Part shown: one piece after another, positions 9,071-19,362 of the stretch | Numbering within the stretch: the first letter of the stretch is position 1 | Layout of the letters: each line of letters begins with the position of its first letter | Source: Botryllus schlosseri | Taxonomy: Eukaryota > Chordata > Ascidiacea > Stolidobranchia > Styelidae | Length of the DNA: 27,326 nucleotides | NCBI GenBank assembly: GCA_000444245.1 | Contig: ATSW01003616.1 | Span: 1-27,326, forward strand | Direction of reading: 5' to 3' | Notes under the pieces: model-generated | Databases searched by the model: none | Told to the model about the DNA's origin: nothing | What the model saw: only the letters and a program-made list of their open reading frames with translations | Position numbers and translations under genes: made by a program

Positions 9071-9585
9071 ACTGCTTATGACATCACAATAGGTATGTAC
9101 TTTACAGGTTGCGTACAGCTGATATGATTGAACAACCTGTTCTGCAGCATAAACTTGTCTATTTAATGTGATAGCTAGTTATCGGTCATCTGGTACACCC
9201 CAGTAAACCTCATCCGAGGGGAAGACCCTTTTATAGTTTTAGGGTGTACGATTATAGATAACTAACCTACCGTAGGTCAGTTGAAAATATGGTTGGCGGT
9301 ACTAAACTTGAGTATTGCTTTCACAACTACATTCATTGCAGCAAAGAATTTATCAACTCGAAGACTTTCCGTGTGCCCCTTATCGAGAGTTAACGGCACA
9401 ATAAAAAGCATACAGAAAGAGATTCAAACGAAAACCAAATTGGTAAAGTACGACGTAATAATACAATAATAAAAAATAAACGCTAGGCAACGTCCGCTGT
9501 AACGGTAGTCATAACAAGAGACGAGAGAAAATCAAATTATACAATAATACACGGAAGACAACACACAGACAAATAGCGGTATTTA
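9071..9585. other. Intergenic stretch, nothing firm
   Basis: GGTACACCCC near 9191 and AGGGTGTAC near 9241 form a short inverted repeat. The frame 9281-9469 begins at TTG rather than ATG and has no support. The part nearest 9586 may be the 3' untranslated tail of the Penelope-like element on the minus strand. Confidence 0.4.
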
Positions 9586-10005
9586 TTAATGGGATATTTT
9601 GAGATTATATAGAAACTCTTTCTGCCGACATAAATCCGGATTGGTCAATTTTATTACAGTTGATTCCAAGACAGACAGATGGAAGGCAGATCTGCATTTA
9701 GCAATCACAGTGAACATACTGTCATTGTAATGACTGGCACACACCGGGTAGTTCATTAAATGTTGACCAATTGCACAGTTAAAAGCTGAGACCTGGTTAT
9801 AGGACGTAGAGTCAACCGCTTCCTTGCACCGCCGAACAAGTACAAAACGATCGATAGGTTTGTTTACTGACCTAATCGATTTAGGGACATGTTGGTTCAC
9901 TCGTTCAGCCAACCGCAAAGATGTGCGACCCACATACCGACTATCACAGTGGCATTGGAATTTATGTACAATATTACTTGTTTGTAAAGCAGGGAGCACA
10001 TCCAT
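9586..10005 (-). pseudogene. Penelope-like element, GIY-YIG endonuclease domain remnant
   Basis: The minus-strand frame of 139 residues has the C-terminal endonuclease of Penelope-like retroelements. NIVHKFQCHCDSRYVGRTS (residues ~11-29) is the GIY-YIG core with its Cys-rich insert, followed by LAERVNQHVPKSIR. The tail SVLESTVIKLTNPDLCRQKE (~113-132) is characteristic of this family. In intact elements this domain follows a reverse transcriptase in one protein and nicks target DNA for priming. Here the reverse transcriptase is not recognisable, so this is a broken, 5'-truncated copy. Related but degraded sequence may continue to about 10150. It lies just downstream (minus-strand sense) of the hAT transposase remnant. 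Confidence 0.85.
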
Positions 10006-10219
10006 AGGTTAGTTATATATAGTACGATACACCCGGTAGAAGATCCCTGGCCTAAAAGATACCGCATGATATTTAATGTGATGTAGAACTGGCAGTATGT
10101 CGTTTGTAGGTATATACTTTAAAGTAGGTATTTGAACTTTCCCCATCATTCATACTATTGTGGCTTCTACATCAGTGATACTCGACTTAACCCAAAGCCT
10201 AATATACTCGATTCAGAAT

Positions 10220-10625
10220 CTAATAACTTATTACTCGAATTTGCCCAGCCGAAGTTCTGTGTTTGTTCTTGGTGAGGTTCATGTCAGAGAAGGCTGACCC
10301 ACAAAAATAAGTTGTACCAAACAGGTTTGCAAGATTTAAACAAGAATAGTTTAATATAGATAAAAGCTCACTGGTAAGCAATGTCCCCTCTAAGCTGCGC
10401 ACGTGCGCGAATGCGCAGTGCTGACACGGTCTCAGCGCACAGAAAACCTAAGTTGCGCACAAAAAATCCGAAGTGATGACCTTTTTTTTAGTCGTTACGC
10501 ATTGCTGTCCAAGGGTCTGCGCAGTAAGTTGGTGGGTGTCCGCAGACTCGTCAAAAATTAGAGGGAACATTGCTGGTAAGTGCTGCGATTTCAGCTATTT
10601 CTAGAACAGGCCAGCGGGTGACTCA
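10220..10625 (-). pseudogene. hAT transposase C-terminal remnant, split by a MITE
   Basis: On the minus strand, 10378-10220 reads LLSILNYSCLNLANLFGTTY then FCGSAFSDMNLTKNKHRT. This is the hAT family C-terminal dimerisation signature, usually LfGSTYvCEqaFS.MnlnKsk.Rs. The same frame resumes upstream of the inserted element: about 10625-10581 gives PVLEIAEIAALTS, joining in frame when one copy of the 8-bp duplication is removed. It therefore was coding when or before the MITE landed. The upstream transposase (zinc finger, catalytic DDE region) is not visible, so this is a fragment. It most resembles the GTF2IRD2/ZBED-like branch, judged by memory only. Confidence 0.65.
10379..10572. mobile_element. 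194-bp hAT MITE inside a hAT transposase remnant
   Basis: Left end CAATGTCCCCTCTAA and right end TTAGAGGGAACATTG are inverted repeats with one mismatch. CTGGTAAG flanks it at 10371-10378 and 10573-10580, a perfect 8-bp target duplication. The interior is rich in TGCGCA words (GCTGCGCACGTGCGC, AATGCGCAGTGC, TTGCGCACAAA), likely subterminal transposase sites. It encodes nothing. Confidence 0.9.
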
Positions 10626-10835
10626 TCTGGTCCTTACGGGCGACCTGGTGCAATCATACTTCATTTTAAATGACCTTCTCTTTCTTGACTGACTGTCATG
10701 TGAATAGTTTTATACTTCAACCAGTAGCATAAATACAGACTGATTTACTACACGCGGCGTAATAATATTGATATCGGGTAATTTGTATTCCCACGCTACT
10801 AATTCACGATTATATAGCCTACAACGCATACTGGT

Positions 10836-11000
10836 ACGACCAGAACTTCAATCACGTCTCGTTGAGTTCGTCCTGGCCAGCAATGTGTTAATTTAAGCAA
10901 TTTATAGGTAAAAATGATTTGCGACATGTAATACGAGATTTTTGCCGTGGCGCACCAGACCGACAAGGTGATAAGCGCCACAATGTCTTATTTTCACAAT
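10836..11000 (+). mobile_element. 3' end of an I-like LINE, 5'-truncated copy
   Basis: Reverse-complement match to 14541-14705, the 3' end of the LINE inside the 3.2-kb hAT. Shared words include AGAACTTCAATC, GTTCGTCCTGGCCAGCAATG, ATTTGCGACATGTAATACGA and AAGGTGATAAGCGCC. The end, ATTTTCACAATCAATAACG, compares with CACAATTAATAATAATAA in the longer copy. The minus-strand frame 10799-10981 is antisense to it and not a gene. Confidence 0.8.
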
Positions 11001-12410
11001 CAATAACGTAACGTTCGATTCGACATGATCGAAACGATCACGTCATTGGCCACTGTGCATATTCTTCGGAAGGCCTTGAATGCACCACTGGACTAAAATT
11101 ACACTTGTGCGCGTGAATCACCGCATAATTTCGATTCTTCATTTTCAATCATCTCTACCTCCTGCTCTGCAACCCTTGCCAATTCTTCATCTACCGCAAA
11201 TCTGAAATCTAACCTCTTCATATATTGCATACGAATAACAATTTGACTGTATTACTGAAATTTTAGAAATTTACTCCAATCTCGCCATTTTTCTTTGGGG
11301 GCAGATTGCTCCCCGGATTATGTGTATATTTACCAGTTTTACTGTGAATAAAGAATATAATAATGATACAACGAATGACGATGCAACGATACAACGATGC
11401 AACGATACAACGATACAACGATAGACCTGTGTTCCAAAGTGAGTTGTGAGACATCATTCTGTCTCGCATTTGTCGTAACCGCAACATAGAGTCGATTTTA
11501 AGACACATAAAGCTAGTTCGACGTTTCCGCCATGACTCACTGTACCGTAAGTATGGTTTGCAAAATGACTTCGCAGTCGATTCATTTTGATCGATATTAC
11601 CAAAAGAAAATAACTTGACCCCGGTGGTGATGTAGATCTGCGCGCATCCGTCTGTACCGATGTCATAGTGATATTCTTTTCAGAAATGTAGTTATCTACG
11701 AATGCCGTGGGCGGAGTGGATTGAATGCTTGAATGCCTAAGATCCCCGAAAATTCACTAATTTATTTAACCACAGTATGACTCTGGTAACACTAGCGAGA
11801 TAAGTATGGACTCACTACCATTATAATATGTGATTCCATATTACACTTGCAACAAGAAAAAGCACTATGCCAACAAGTCACAGAAAGGTTGGCAGTCTAT
11901 ACCGCATGTATCTACGTTCTACGGAAGCTAAATCGCTAAATAAACCCACTTTTCGCCGTGTTTACACAACCAACGGGATGATATTTGACAACAGAAAAAG
12001 GCAATAGTATAATTTATAACATTCCAGGGAATTCCTATCGAAACGGTAGACTGCATGACAATAGAATTCCAGTGCTANTGAAATACAATAATAGATAAGC
12101 TGGGAGTTTAAGGGATCGGATATTATATTTTTGAACTTTAGAACACCTTCCTTCTTGTCCTNTAGACATTTCCAACAATATCAGCATACATGTTAAGATT
12201 ATAAGTAAAAGTAATATTATCTACGAATGTGTGTCACTCGATGATACCGAAATCATTATGTATAGCAGGGTTTCTAAAATTATGGGNCGTGGACTCGTGG
12301 GTAGTATCACCAATAAGCGGGAAAAGAAGAAAAACGGTTACGACAATATGGCCTGATCATAAATATGTGCGGAGCTTTGTATTACAAAAATTGTTTGATT
12401 TATCTGGCAT
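11001..12410. other. Intergenic stretch with three ambiguous bases
   Basis: No recognisable gene. Frames at 11263-11508, 11454-11666 (minus) and 12229-12420 (plus) lack any motif. N bases occur at 12078, 12162 and 12287, so base calls here are weak. CAGGGTTTCTAAAATTATGG at 12266 loosely resembles a hAT terminus, without partner or duplication. Confidence 0.4.
11364..11424. repeat. Short tandem repeat, CAACGATA units
   Basis: Seven or so imperfect 8-bp units, mostly ATACAACG and ATGCAACG, in a row. Simple sequence repeat with no sign of function. Confidence 0.85.
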
Positions 12411-12418
12411 TGGTTATT

Positions 12419-12455
12419 AAGTTATGGGGGCCATAACTGCGGCACCCCATAACTT
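12419..12455. repeat. Perfect 11-bp stem-loop
   Basis: AAGTTATGGGG at 12419-12429 pairs with CCCCATAACTT at 12445-12455 around a 15-base spacer. The CCCCATAA word also appears in the right end of the element at 18081-21087 (near 21030), so this may be a fragment of a related terminus rather than a functional hairpin. Confidence 0.6.
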
Positions 12456-13254
12456 TTTCAATGCGCATAATTCACAAAAATAATTCTAACCGTATTCGCA
12501 ATTGTGAAATAACGGTATATTCCCGGTATCGCTTAACACCGCCGGAGACCGTTTGGATGCTTTAGTCTAGGGGTGGTGGCAACATGCTGCGGGCGAGAGA
12601 CTATTAGACACAGGCATTCATGGGCTGACCCATTCCTCACATGGCATGACACGGGAAAACATACGTTTGAGCCAAGTGCGGTGCAAAAAAGAACCCCCGA
12701 TGTAGATGGTTGTCTTTGAAACAAAGGGTGTTTTTAATTTTTTTTTCAAACGTTGTTCTATTTATGCCTTGATTGTGCAAATACGTCTGAAAAACATGTA
12801 GTATGAGCCTAAGGACGATTTGCATCCATGATAGTCGACGTATACAATGTGGGGTGGCTGGAACCCTTGAAATCGTCGTCGGTTCAACAGTTTTAGCTTG
12901 TAGATATAGATCATTTGTACGGAATGGGTGTTCTCATGATGATGAACGTCGACCGTAACAAATGCTGCATAACGATGTAGCCCTGGTTGAAGATTATTTT
13001 TGGTCTGTTTATGACAGTGGTCGGAAGCCCTTTTCGTCGAAAGAGCCATATTTACCCTGTATTTTCAATTGTCAATGCCAATCCACTGTTACATCACAAC
13101 TAAATTTTCGTGACGTCATGGATAAAAAACAAACATGAAAGCAACAATAAGAGCATGTTTTAAACATAATTGTTTAAATTGATTTTTATTTAAAATGCAA
13201 TCCATATTATGAACAACTTCTCTAGCCACAAAATCGAAACTATACATTCGGGTG
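12456..13254. other. Intergenic stretch, possible degraded hAT end
   Basis: TAGGGGTGGTGGCAACATGCTGCGGG near 12567 looks like a decayed hAT terminus (CAGGGGTGGGCAAC type), without a partner. Minus-strand frames at 12533-13049 overlap in three phases and show no family signature. Confidence 0.35.
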
Positions 13255-13498
13255 GTTCAAAAATAACTTTTTTCCGCCGGATTCCAGCCATCCATGGATT
13301 AAATTCATGAGGTTACCCTAAAAGACGCTGCACAAAAAATTTGGTTCAATTCTAACAAGTATAAGCCGCCGCAGAGCCAATCAAAATTTTAAAAAATAAA
13401 TTTTTTCTGTCAACCCCATGAAATTGTTGAGTTGTCTTCAAAGACGATGCGAATCAATTTTGACTCAATTCCAACTAGTAGAAGCGGAGTTATTTGAG
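13255..13498. repeat. Dispersed repeat with internal duplication, copy 2
   Basis: Second copy of the repeat at 4428-4692. GGTTACCCTAAAAGAC at 13311 leads into AAATTTGGTTCAATTCTAAC near 13338, and a second unit (CAATTTTGACTCAATTCCAA then CTAGTAGAAGCGGAGTTATT) follows near 13455-13493. Unit spacing is about 116 bp here against about 148 bp in copy 1. Confidence 0.65.
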
Positions 13499-14173
13499 TT
13501 TTTCGTTGATAATTCTCGGATTATCCACCAATCACTCTGAAATTATACCTGAAATCCATTCAAACTTCACTATCACGTCACTTTCAAAAGCTACCATGCG
13601 GTTGAACTTCAGCTACTAATGTCACATTTGTAGTTTATCATGATAAAACATCAACCGTTTATGATTCGTGACTGAAAATTGTGATTTGGACATGGGCGCG
13701 ACCGTTGGTAAAATTATTCGAATTCTGACTGAGCGGGTGATAAAATAAAATTGACTCGAGTGGAGTCGGGTCAAACGTAAAAATTAAAGGACTTTTTACT
13801 CGGAACACCGTGACTTGGCACGACCACAGTCGCAACAAACCATCAAACTGTCGTGGGGAATAATCACATATCAACGGAAGGTAGCTTGCGTTGCGTAGGG
13901 TATATAGCTATCTAATCAGGTCATTCCGTTTCCCCTGTTAGTTACATCCTGGGTGATCTTTGGTCTTTTTATCCATGTTATCATCGCTGCTGGCGATTAA
14001 GGTAGTGGTACGCTCCACGGTTGTTACACCAATGGATTCTTCGGCGATTGGACATTTCTATTCCTGTGATTCTTTACCAGGGGTTCATGAACCCCTTAGG
14101 GCTTACGAAGCACCACATCAGGGGGTACGACTACGAGATTCATTGTGGAATTGGACCTATATGCTATCTACAG
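13499..14173. other. Intergenic stretch ending at a hAT insertion site
   Basis: TTGACTCGAGTGGAGTCGGGTC near 13752 recalls the GACTCGAGTC repeats of the elements at 70 and 23579 but is isolated. The perfect 16-bp palindrome GGGGTTCATGAACCCC lies at about 14080, preceded by CA, and could be a decayed hAT terminus. Frames at 13960-14265 run into the hAT element and are not supported as genes. Confidence 0.4.
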
Positions 14174-14365
14174 CAGTGGTTCTCAACCGCCAGTGCGCGG
14201 ACCGGTGCCGGTCCGTGACGACTTTCCTGCCGGTCCGTCAGGTATTTTACAATTTTATACCTTAATTTCAAGGTACAATATGCTGAAGGCTTGTCCATTG
14301 ATAAAATCAATTAAACATCAAAACTTAAACTGATTGAGAACTTCGTGAGGTAACATTAGGTCTGG

Positions 14366-14528
14366 AAACATTTGACTTGAAGTTCGAACCGTGTCATTGA
14401 TAGGGGCGGAGCTTGAAGGAGCCCAAAGGTATTTCGTGAATAAACATAAATTATAGTTGTAACTTCATCCAAATTTTTTAAAACAAATTTCACACTTTGT
14501 CCAATTTTGTGTCACTAAATAATTGGAT
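14366..14528. repeat. Long direct repeat flanking the LINE, left copy
   Basis: Starts AAACATTTGACTTGAAGTTC and ends AAATAATTGGAT. It is repeated at 15930-16102 with few changes plus a ~10-bp difference. The two copies lie exactly at the two ends of the LINE, so it is best read as a target-site duplication of unusual length (about 163 bp). Confidence 0.85.
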
Positions 14529-15929
14529 TATTATTATTAATTGTGAAAATGGGACACTGCGGCGCTTATCACCTTATCGGTCTGGTTCGCCACGGCAGAA
14601 AATTTCGTATTACATGTCGCAAATCGTTTACTTGAAAAAAATTGCTTAAATCAACACATTGCTGGCCAGGACGAACCCAACGAGAGGCGATTGAAGTTCT
14701 TGCCGTACGAGAAGGTTATCTGTGGTGAACTCAGATTTCAAGTTTAAGCAGAAATCAATCAAATATGCTCGGTGCGTCATATTTTGGGCATGCGAGGGGG
14801 AAGTGATCCACATTCTCGGGTACGAGGCATAAGTCACAGAATGGCGTGTCGCTGCAGCCTATTTTAAATAAATGCCCTTTCAGACGACAATGGCCGGATC
14901 GGAGACGGAATAGCATCGTTTCATACAAACGCGATCTGTGCATTGAGGGAAACGTCGTTTGTACCGTTTGGTGGAAACTTTTGTAGCGGTTTCCCGTCTC
15001 TGTGGAACGGTACTCGGTCTGCCACTCAGTCCGGACGTATTTGCGTACTTCGTTCTTGACATACCTATAGGTAATTTGAGGTACTTCCTGACTGTCAAAT
15101 GCAAAAGCGGCAGTGGAACGTGCAAGTTCATCTGCAACCTCATTGCCGGGAATGCCACTGGGTCCTGAAACCCAGGAAAAGGCAACGGCGATGCCCATTC
15201 CTACCAACTGCAGGAACAGAGGGAAAATCTTATTGAACGTTCTGCTCGGTGTGCGGTTCGGGGTAGCGATTGTATTCAGAACACTAAGACAATCTGTCAG
15301 AATAACATATTTATCCGTTCGACTGCCATGATTGATTATTGACAATAGGACATTAACGATAAATAGCTAGCATCTCCACTTGGAAAACGGAAAATAAACT
15401 CGGGCAGATCTGGCTAAAACGGACTGACTGCATGTGATGGAATGTAAATCGCGAAAGCCGTTCCTGTAGCCGTCTTCGAACCATCTGTATAAATCTCGAC
15501 GGCTTGGTCGTGGCACTCAAAAAGGTAATCTTTGAAACACGCGTTCTGAGAGAGCGGGGAGTCTCCCTTTCGTATGAGCCGACGTAATGTCCTATCCACC
15601 TTGGGGGTGGAACTGTCCAGGGTGCTACGAACTGAATTCGTTCTTTTTCCACAATCAACTGTTCCAGAATAGGTGATTTTGACAGGGTATTGACTGTTCT
15701 GAAGTTTGGTCGTATCAAGGAGTAAATTTCACGCCATGTATCAGTTAGTAGTTCAGTTGATGGGTGTTGATTGTGCTCATGACTAAGCAAGTGGCATCGA
15801 TGATTCATACACAAATATTTGTGTCTAATGTGGAGAGGCGGTTCGTTACATGCAGCTTGCAAGGCACATATGGGTGCACTCCGCATTGCTCCGCAGCACA
15901 GACGCAAAGCTTGATTCTGTATGAGCCCC
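14529..15929 (-). mobile_element. I-like LINE, 5'-truncated, inserted in hAT
   Basis: On the minus strand the element runs from the end of a reverse transcriptase through RNase H to a 3' untranslated region and a TAA-repeat tail (TTAATAATAATAA, 14528-14540). RNase H plus a TAA-type tail is the combination of the I clade. The 3' 165 bp recurs at 10836-11000 in the opposite orientation. The 5' end stops abruptly at 15929 next to the direct repeat, so the copy was truncated on insertion. Removing it restores a continuous hAT sequence. Confidence 0.85.
14755..15929 (-). pseudogene. LINE ORF2 remnant: reverse transcriptase end and RNase H
   Basis: The upstream frame (to 15353) starts in the reverse transcriptase thumb: LGLIQNQALRLCCGAMRSAP and LQAACNEPPLHIRHKYL are the usual LQ.iqN.aLR..lGa...tp....l..e....pl pattern. 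Another phase (15414-15599) has VEIYTDGSKTATGTAFAIY, the first RNase H motif with its Asp. The 14755-15345 frame carries YVILTDCLSVLNTI and VSGPSGIPGNEVADELA; the His normally found in GHSGIPGNE is Pro here. It closes with RLRSGHCRLKGHL and CDLCLVPENVDHFPLACP, the family's terminal Cys/His region. At least two frameshifts separate the phases, so it is dead. The Met at 15961 lies in flanking hAT sequence, not in the LINE. Confidence 0.85.
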
Positions 15930-16102
15930 AAACATTTGACTTGAAGTTCAAGCCGTGTCATTGATAGGGGCCGAGCTTGAAGGAGCCCAAAGTTATTTCG
16001 TGAATGAACATAAATTATAGATTATTTTAGTTGAAACTTCATCCAAATTTTTTAAAACAAATTTCACACTTTGTCCGATTTTGTGTCACTAAATAATTGG
16101 AT
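15930..16102. repeat. Long direct repeat flanking the LINE, right copy
   Basis: Partner of 14366-14528. The main difference is an extra ATTATTTTAG-like stretch near 16020. It lies at the 5'-truncated end of the minus-strand LINE. Confidence 0.85.
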
Positions 16103-17368
16103 ATTGAGTGCCCTTCCGCCGAGAAATACGCATGATCTGTCAGCCATTGCCGCGCCACGACGCACCAACACATGATGAAGTTTGGGCTAACACAGGACTG
16201 CGAAAAGTGTGCCAAAAATTTGGCAGCGAGAACACCTTGGCCGAAAATGACTGCCCTTTGTAAACCGAAAACCTCGATATGGATATGTCAAATTGTCCAT
16301 ATAGGCACCTAAATGGCTGGAGCCGAGTTTCGCTGTCCTGGCAATCTGTACCCCACAGGAAAAACGGCATCCCACAGAGAAAAGTTATTTTCCAGTGAAG
16401 AAATAGCAATTTGGAATCGTGTACTTCTTTTAGCTTAGTACGCTTGGGCGATTTCAATATCTATTCACTATATATAACAGACAGTAGGTCATGAATTAAT
16501 GACATGCAACGAAATAATTTTTGCAACAGTCCATCCCAAATATGTTTAATTTGATTACATGCCATAAATTTTACAAGACGACACCTCACTCAGCTCTACC
16601 GAAGAATCTGATAATTCTGAGAGGATAAAAATGTAGCAACATGTACGCAATTACCAATATTATTGACGGATTCGGTCATGAATCATAGAAAATTGGCACG
16701 CTTCTCGCGATTAGGCTACGTAAACTCTCTGCCTGCACTTAGTAGAATGGATGTACTCACAAGCAGCAGTGAAAGCATCCATCTAACTGTGGGGCCCAAG
16801 ACCTATGTTTTCCGGGAGTTGACTGACGAAGTGCCTTTTCGGCACTGGTTTTGTGTATGGCCATTGGCCAGGTATAGCTGTTGCTAGGTGTTTTCGTGCG
16901 GCGAATTGTATCCGTAGTAGCCAGAGTAGCCTACGCCTGGTGGTAGTGAGCAATGAACATTCAGAAAGTTAGCACGACAAGGTGCTTGTTTCGACTAAAC
17001 ACTTATTCCGTCGATATTGCCGAAGAGAAGAATATTATTTGAGTGGGCGTGGTCGATTAAATCCACGGCATACGGGGCGAAAAACTGTAAACGACTCTCG
17101 GCGGTAGCACGTTTATCTGGGAAAGGCAATTTTTCCTCGACTCAGCAGACTCACTATCGTAAAATCTCATGGATACCATCATGAACATAATTAATAACGA
17201 TAAAACCCTAAAAATGTCACTCTCTAGCACCAGACACTTGCAAAAAACGGCTTCATACTCTACGTTTTGGGTTGATTTCAATTTCAGAATATCCACCGGT
17301 CCGCCAAATATTTTTTGAAATTTTACCGGTTCGCGAGGCGAAAAAGGTTGAGAACCACTGATCTAGAG

Positions 17369-18070
17369 CTTAAAATCATTTTGCAAATCAACAAAAACAG
17401 AATATTTTCTGGGCCAATTTATTCAACTGAAAAATATTCTTCGCGCGAAGCACGATTTTATGTTTGCAAGGTTTTTGATGATAATTTTATAGCATAGTTA
17501 CCATCAGAAATTGTGTTGAAAATGGACAGGGGGTATGAGAACTCTTATTGAAAGCACAAGGGTTATGATCGCTAAAAAAAAGTTGAGAACCAAGCTGTTA
17601 TTACTATAGCACAATCATTATTATATTTAAGTTGTTATTGATCTGTTCCAATAATCAAATGCACATCTAATGCACATCTAATGCTGATTTAAATTGACTT
17701 TGGCAACGACATGAACAATTGCCTGATTATCAGGACTATACAAGAGTACGGATGAGGCTGCACGGCGCAAATGCTCCGATATCAGATCAATCTTTGGTAA
17801 ATTCTAAAATTTTCTACCCCTGACGAGTGCCAGCCGAAAATATTCGGGTTCATTTCAATATGAATATACTTTTCAATGCTACCTATAATTGTGGCAAGTC
17901 AAATGTCCGCTAGCTTCAATTTTATACCGCGACAGCTTTTATGGTGTCATGGTGAATTTGTCATCTCGCATGGTATCTATAGCTCATTCTTTTGACAAAT
18001 TATGCCAAACACAAAACAATTTTATTCAAATACTAGAAAATGTGATATTTTTCGTGCCAAACATGAATAG
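17369..18070. other. Flank with a possible decayed hAT right end
   Basis: GGGTTATGATCGCTAAAAAA followed by AAGTTGAGAACCAAGCTG (about 17560-17599) reads like an eroded hAT right end (GTTGAGAACCACTG), so the 3.2-kb hAT may itself lie in an older element. TGCACATCTAA is tandemly doubled near 17660. The frame 17889-18125 has no support. Confidence 0.4.
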
Positions 18071-18114
18071 TAGGGTACATAGGCGCCGACTTTTATTTTC
18101 GCATGGGGTGGCGG

Positions 18115-19362
18115 CAGGCGCGTAGCTATGGGGTGTCGAAACCCCCTCCTTTGGAAATGACCATTTTGGCGCTAATATTCAGTTGTAATTCAACAAGTCG
18201 TATTATCAGTGTTACGCGGGGGCAACGATTAATTAGCGAGATTTCTGTGCACGCATACCGCACAATGTAACGCGACACGATCTGCCTCTGAGATGATTGC
18301 GAAATTAGGTCAGTGATTGCCGCGCGCTCGGCATTCGTCACTGGACTGAGCAGTAACACGGCGCAACAATTCTGGAACAGAGAAGACAGATAAGATTATG
18401 ATTACAAACGCGCGCGGCCAATCAGTATTATCCCTTACCGTCAACACAATAGGTTTTTACTTAGTATTGAGTAACTCGCATCGCGACAATTGGTTGCTGA
18501 TTAAAACATCGATTTTGACTGCATTGCTGCACTTCTAGATTTACGTTCGCAAAGCATAATAGGATTAATATTATGGGCACGGGAATAAATTCCAATTAAC
18601 AGGCACTCACAATAAAACACTGTTCAGCTTTGCGCTCCGAAAATATTTATCACAGAAATGGTCCACAAAATATTTTAAACGCGGTTTGCGACCCTCCATC
18701 GATTCAAATAATGCACTTTAATTTGTAGAAGGTCAACGTATATTTGGTCGTCAAATCGTGAGAGAAGATGGTGTTTCTCAGAGCGCGCGATGAAATCTAC
18801 GTTTCTAACGATGAGGTCGAATTTGTACATCTAAGGATCGTTCGTTTGCTGAAACCATCATCAGTACGCTGTGCGAAATACATAGTAGTGATCAATTTTA
18901 TCGGACTGTACAATCATGCGGTAAGGTTGCGCTGATAATGAAATTACAGACATGCCGCAAACCTGCAATAATTACAATTACAGGGTGCGCTAGTCATACC
19001 TAAATACCCAGATACGGCAATGGCAACGAGCACAATTTGTTCAGACGCGGGCGTAAGTTTTAATCAAATAGATATATAAACACGAACAATATTACACTCA
19101 AAGATTCAGAGACTCAGAGACTCAGAGATTGTTACTGTTTGGCGAAAGTGTTTCTGCGGACGGTAGCAGGCCTGCAAGCGGATACGCTAAATCAAACCAT
19201 GCACCGACAATAGTGCACATGAGATATCGATGACCCATTTCGCATACAAATGATTCTCGCTAATTTGCAGTACGCAGCATTGATAGTACGAATTAGTGAA
19301 TTGGCATTTCAAAGGGACGGTATTTCTAGTTCTAAATCAGAAACTCCCTGGCTACGCACCTG
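18115..19362. mobile_element. Possible inner element with CAGGYGCGTAGC ends
   Basis: CAGGCGCGTAGCTATGGGGTGTC at the left and, inverted, CAGGTGCGTAGCCAGGGAGTTTC at the right match at most positions. Such GCGTAGCCAGGG ends are common on hAT-type elements. The 8-bp flanks (GGTGGCGG and GGGTTTTA) do not agree, so it may be a rearranged copy or a chance pair. Copy B of the dispersed repeat lies within it. Confidence 0.4.
18405..18900. repeat. Dispersed repeat family, copy B
   Basis: Matches copy A (1330-1740) and copy C in ordered blocks: CATCGCGACAATTGGTTGCTGATTA with TGCATTGCTGCA (18480-18532) and GAGAGAAGATGGTGTTTCTCAG near 18761. Similarity to 2430-2540 resumes near 18915. No coding sequence. 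Confidence 0.6.

Larger units (their letters stand above)
14174..17360. mobile_element. 3.2-kb hAT element carrying a LINE insertion
   Basis: The left end CAGTGGTTCTCAACC pairs perfectly with the right end GGTTGAGAACCACTG. ATCTACAG at 14166-14173 and ATCTAGAG at 17361-17368 form an 8-bp target duplication with one mismatch. Subterminal GC-rich palindromic words (CGGACCGGTGCCGGTCCG on the left, CCACCGGTCCGCC and ACCGGTTCGCGAGG on the right) fit the hAT family with CAGTGGTTCTCAAC ends. No transposase was recognised in the parts outside the LINE (14189-14365, 16103-17345); frames such as 16140-16457 and 16663-16887 match nothing. It is non-autonomous or badly decayed. Removing the LINE and one copy of its duplication leaves about 1.6 kb. 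Confidence 0.9.

Noticed and set aside
9281-9469. 62-residue frame that looks like a signal peptide (KIWLAVLNLSIAF)
   Set aside because: It starts at TTG, not ATG, has no promoter or splice context and lies beside decayed repeats.
13960-14265. Plus-strand frame of 101 residues with a hydrophobic start
   Set aside because: It runs through a hAT insertion site and its duplication, so most of it is transposon end sequence.
16140-16457. Minus-strand frame of 105 residues inside the 3.2-kb hAT
   Set aside because: No transposase signature such as a BED finger or the C-terminal hAT motif, so it is likely chance.
18115-19362. Complete inner hAT element
   Set aside because: The inverted ends are similar but the flanking bases do not form a duplication, so it is kept only as a low-confidence feature.
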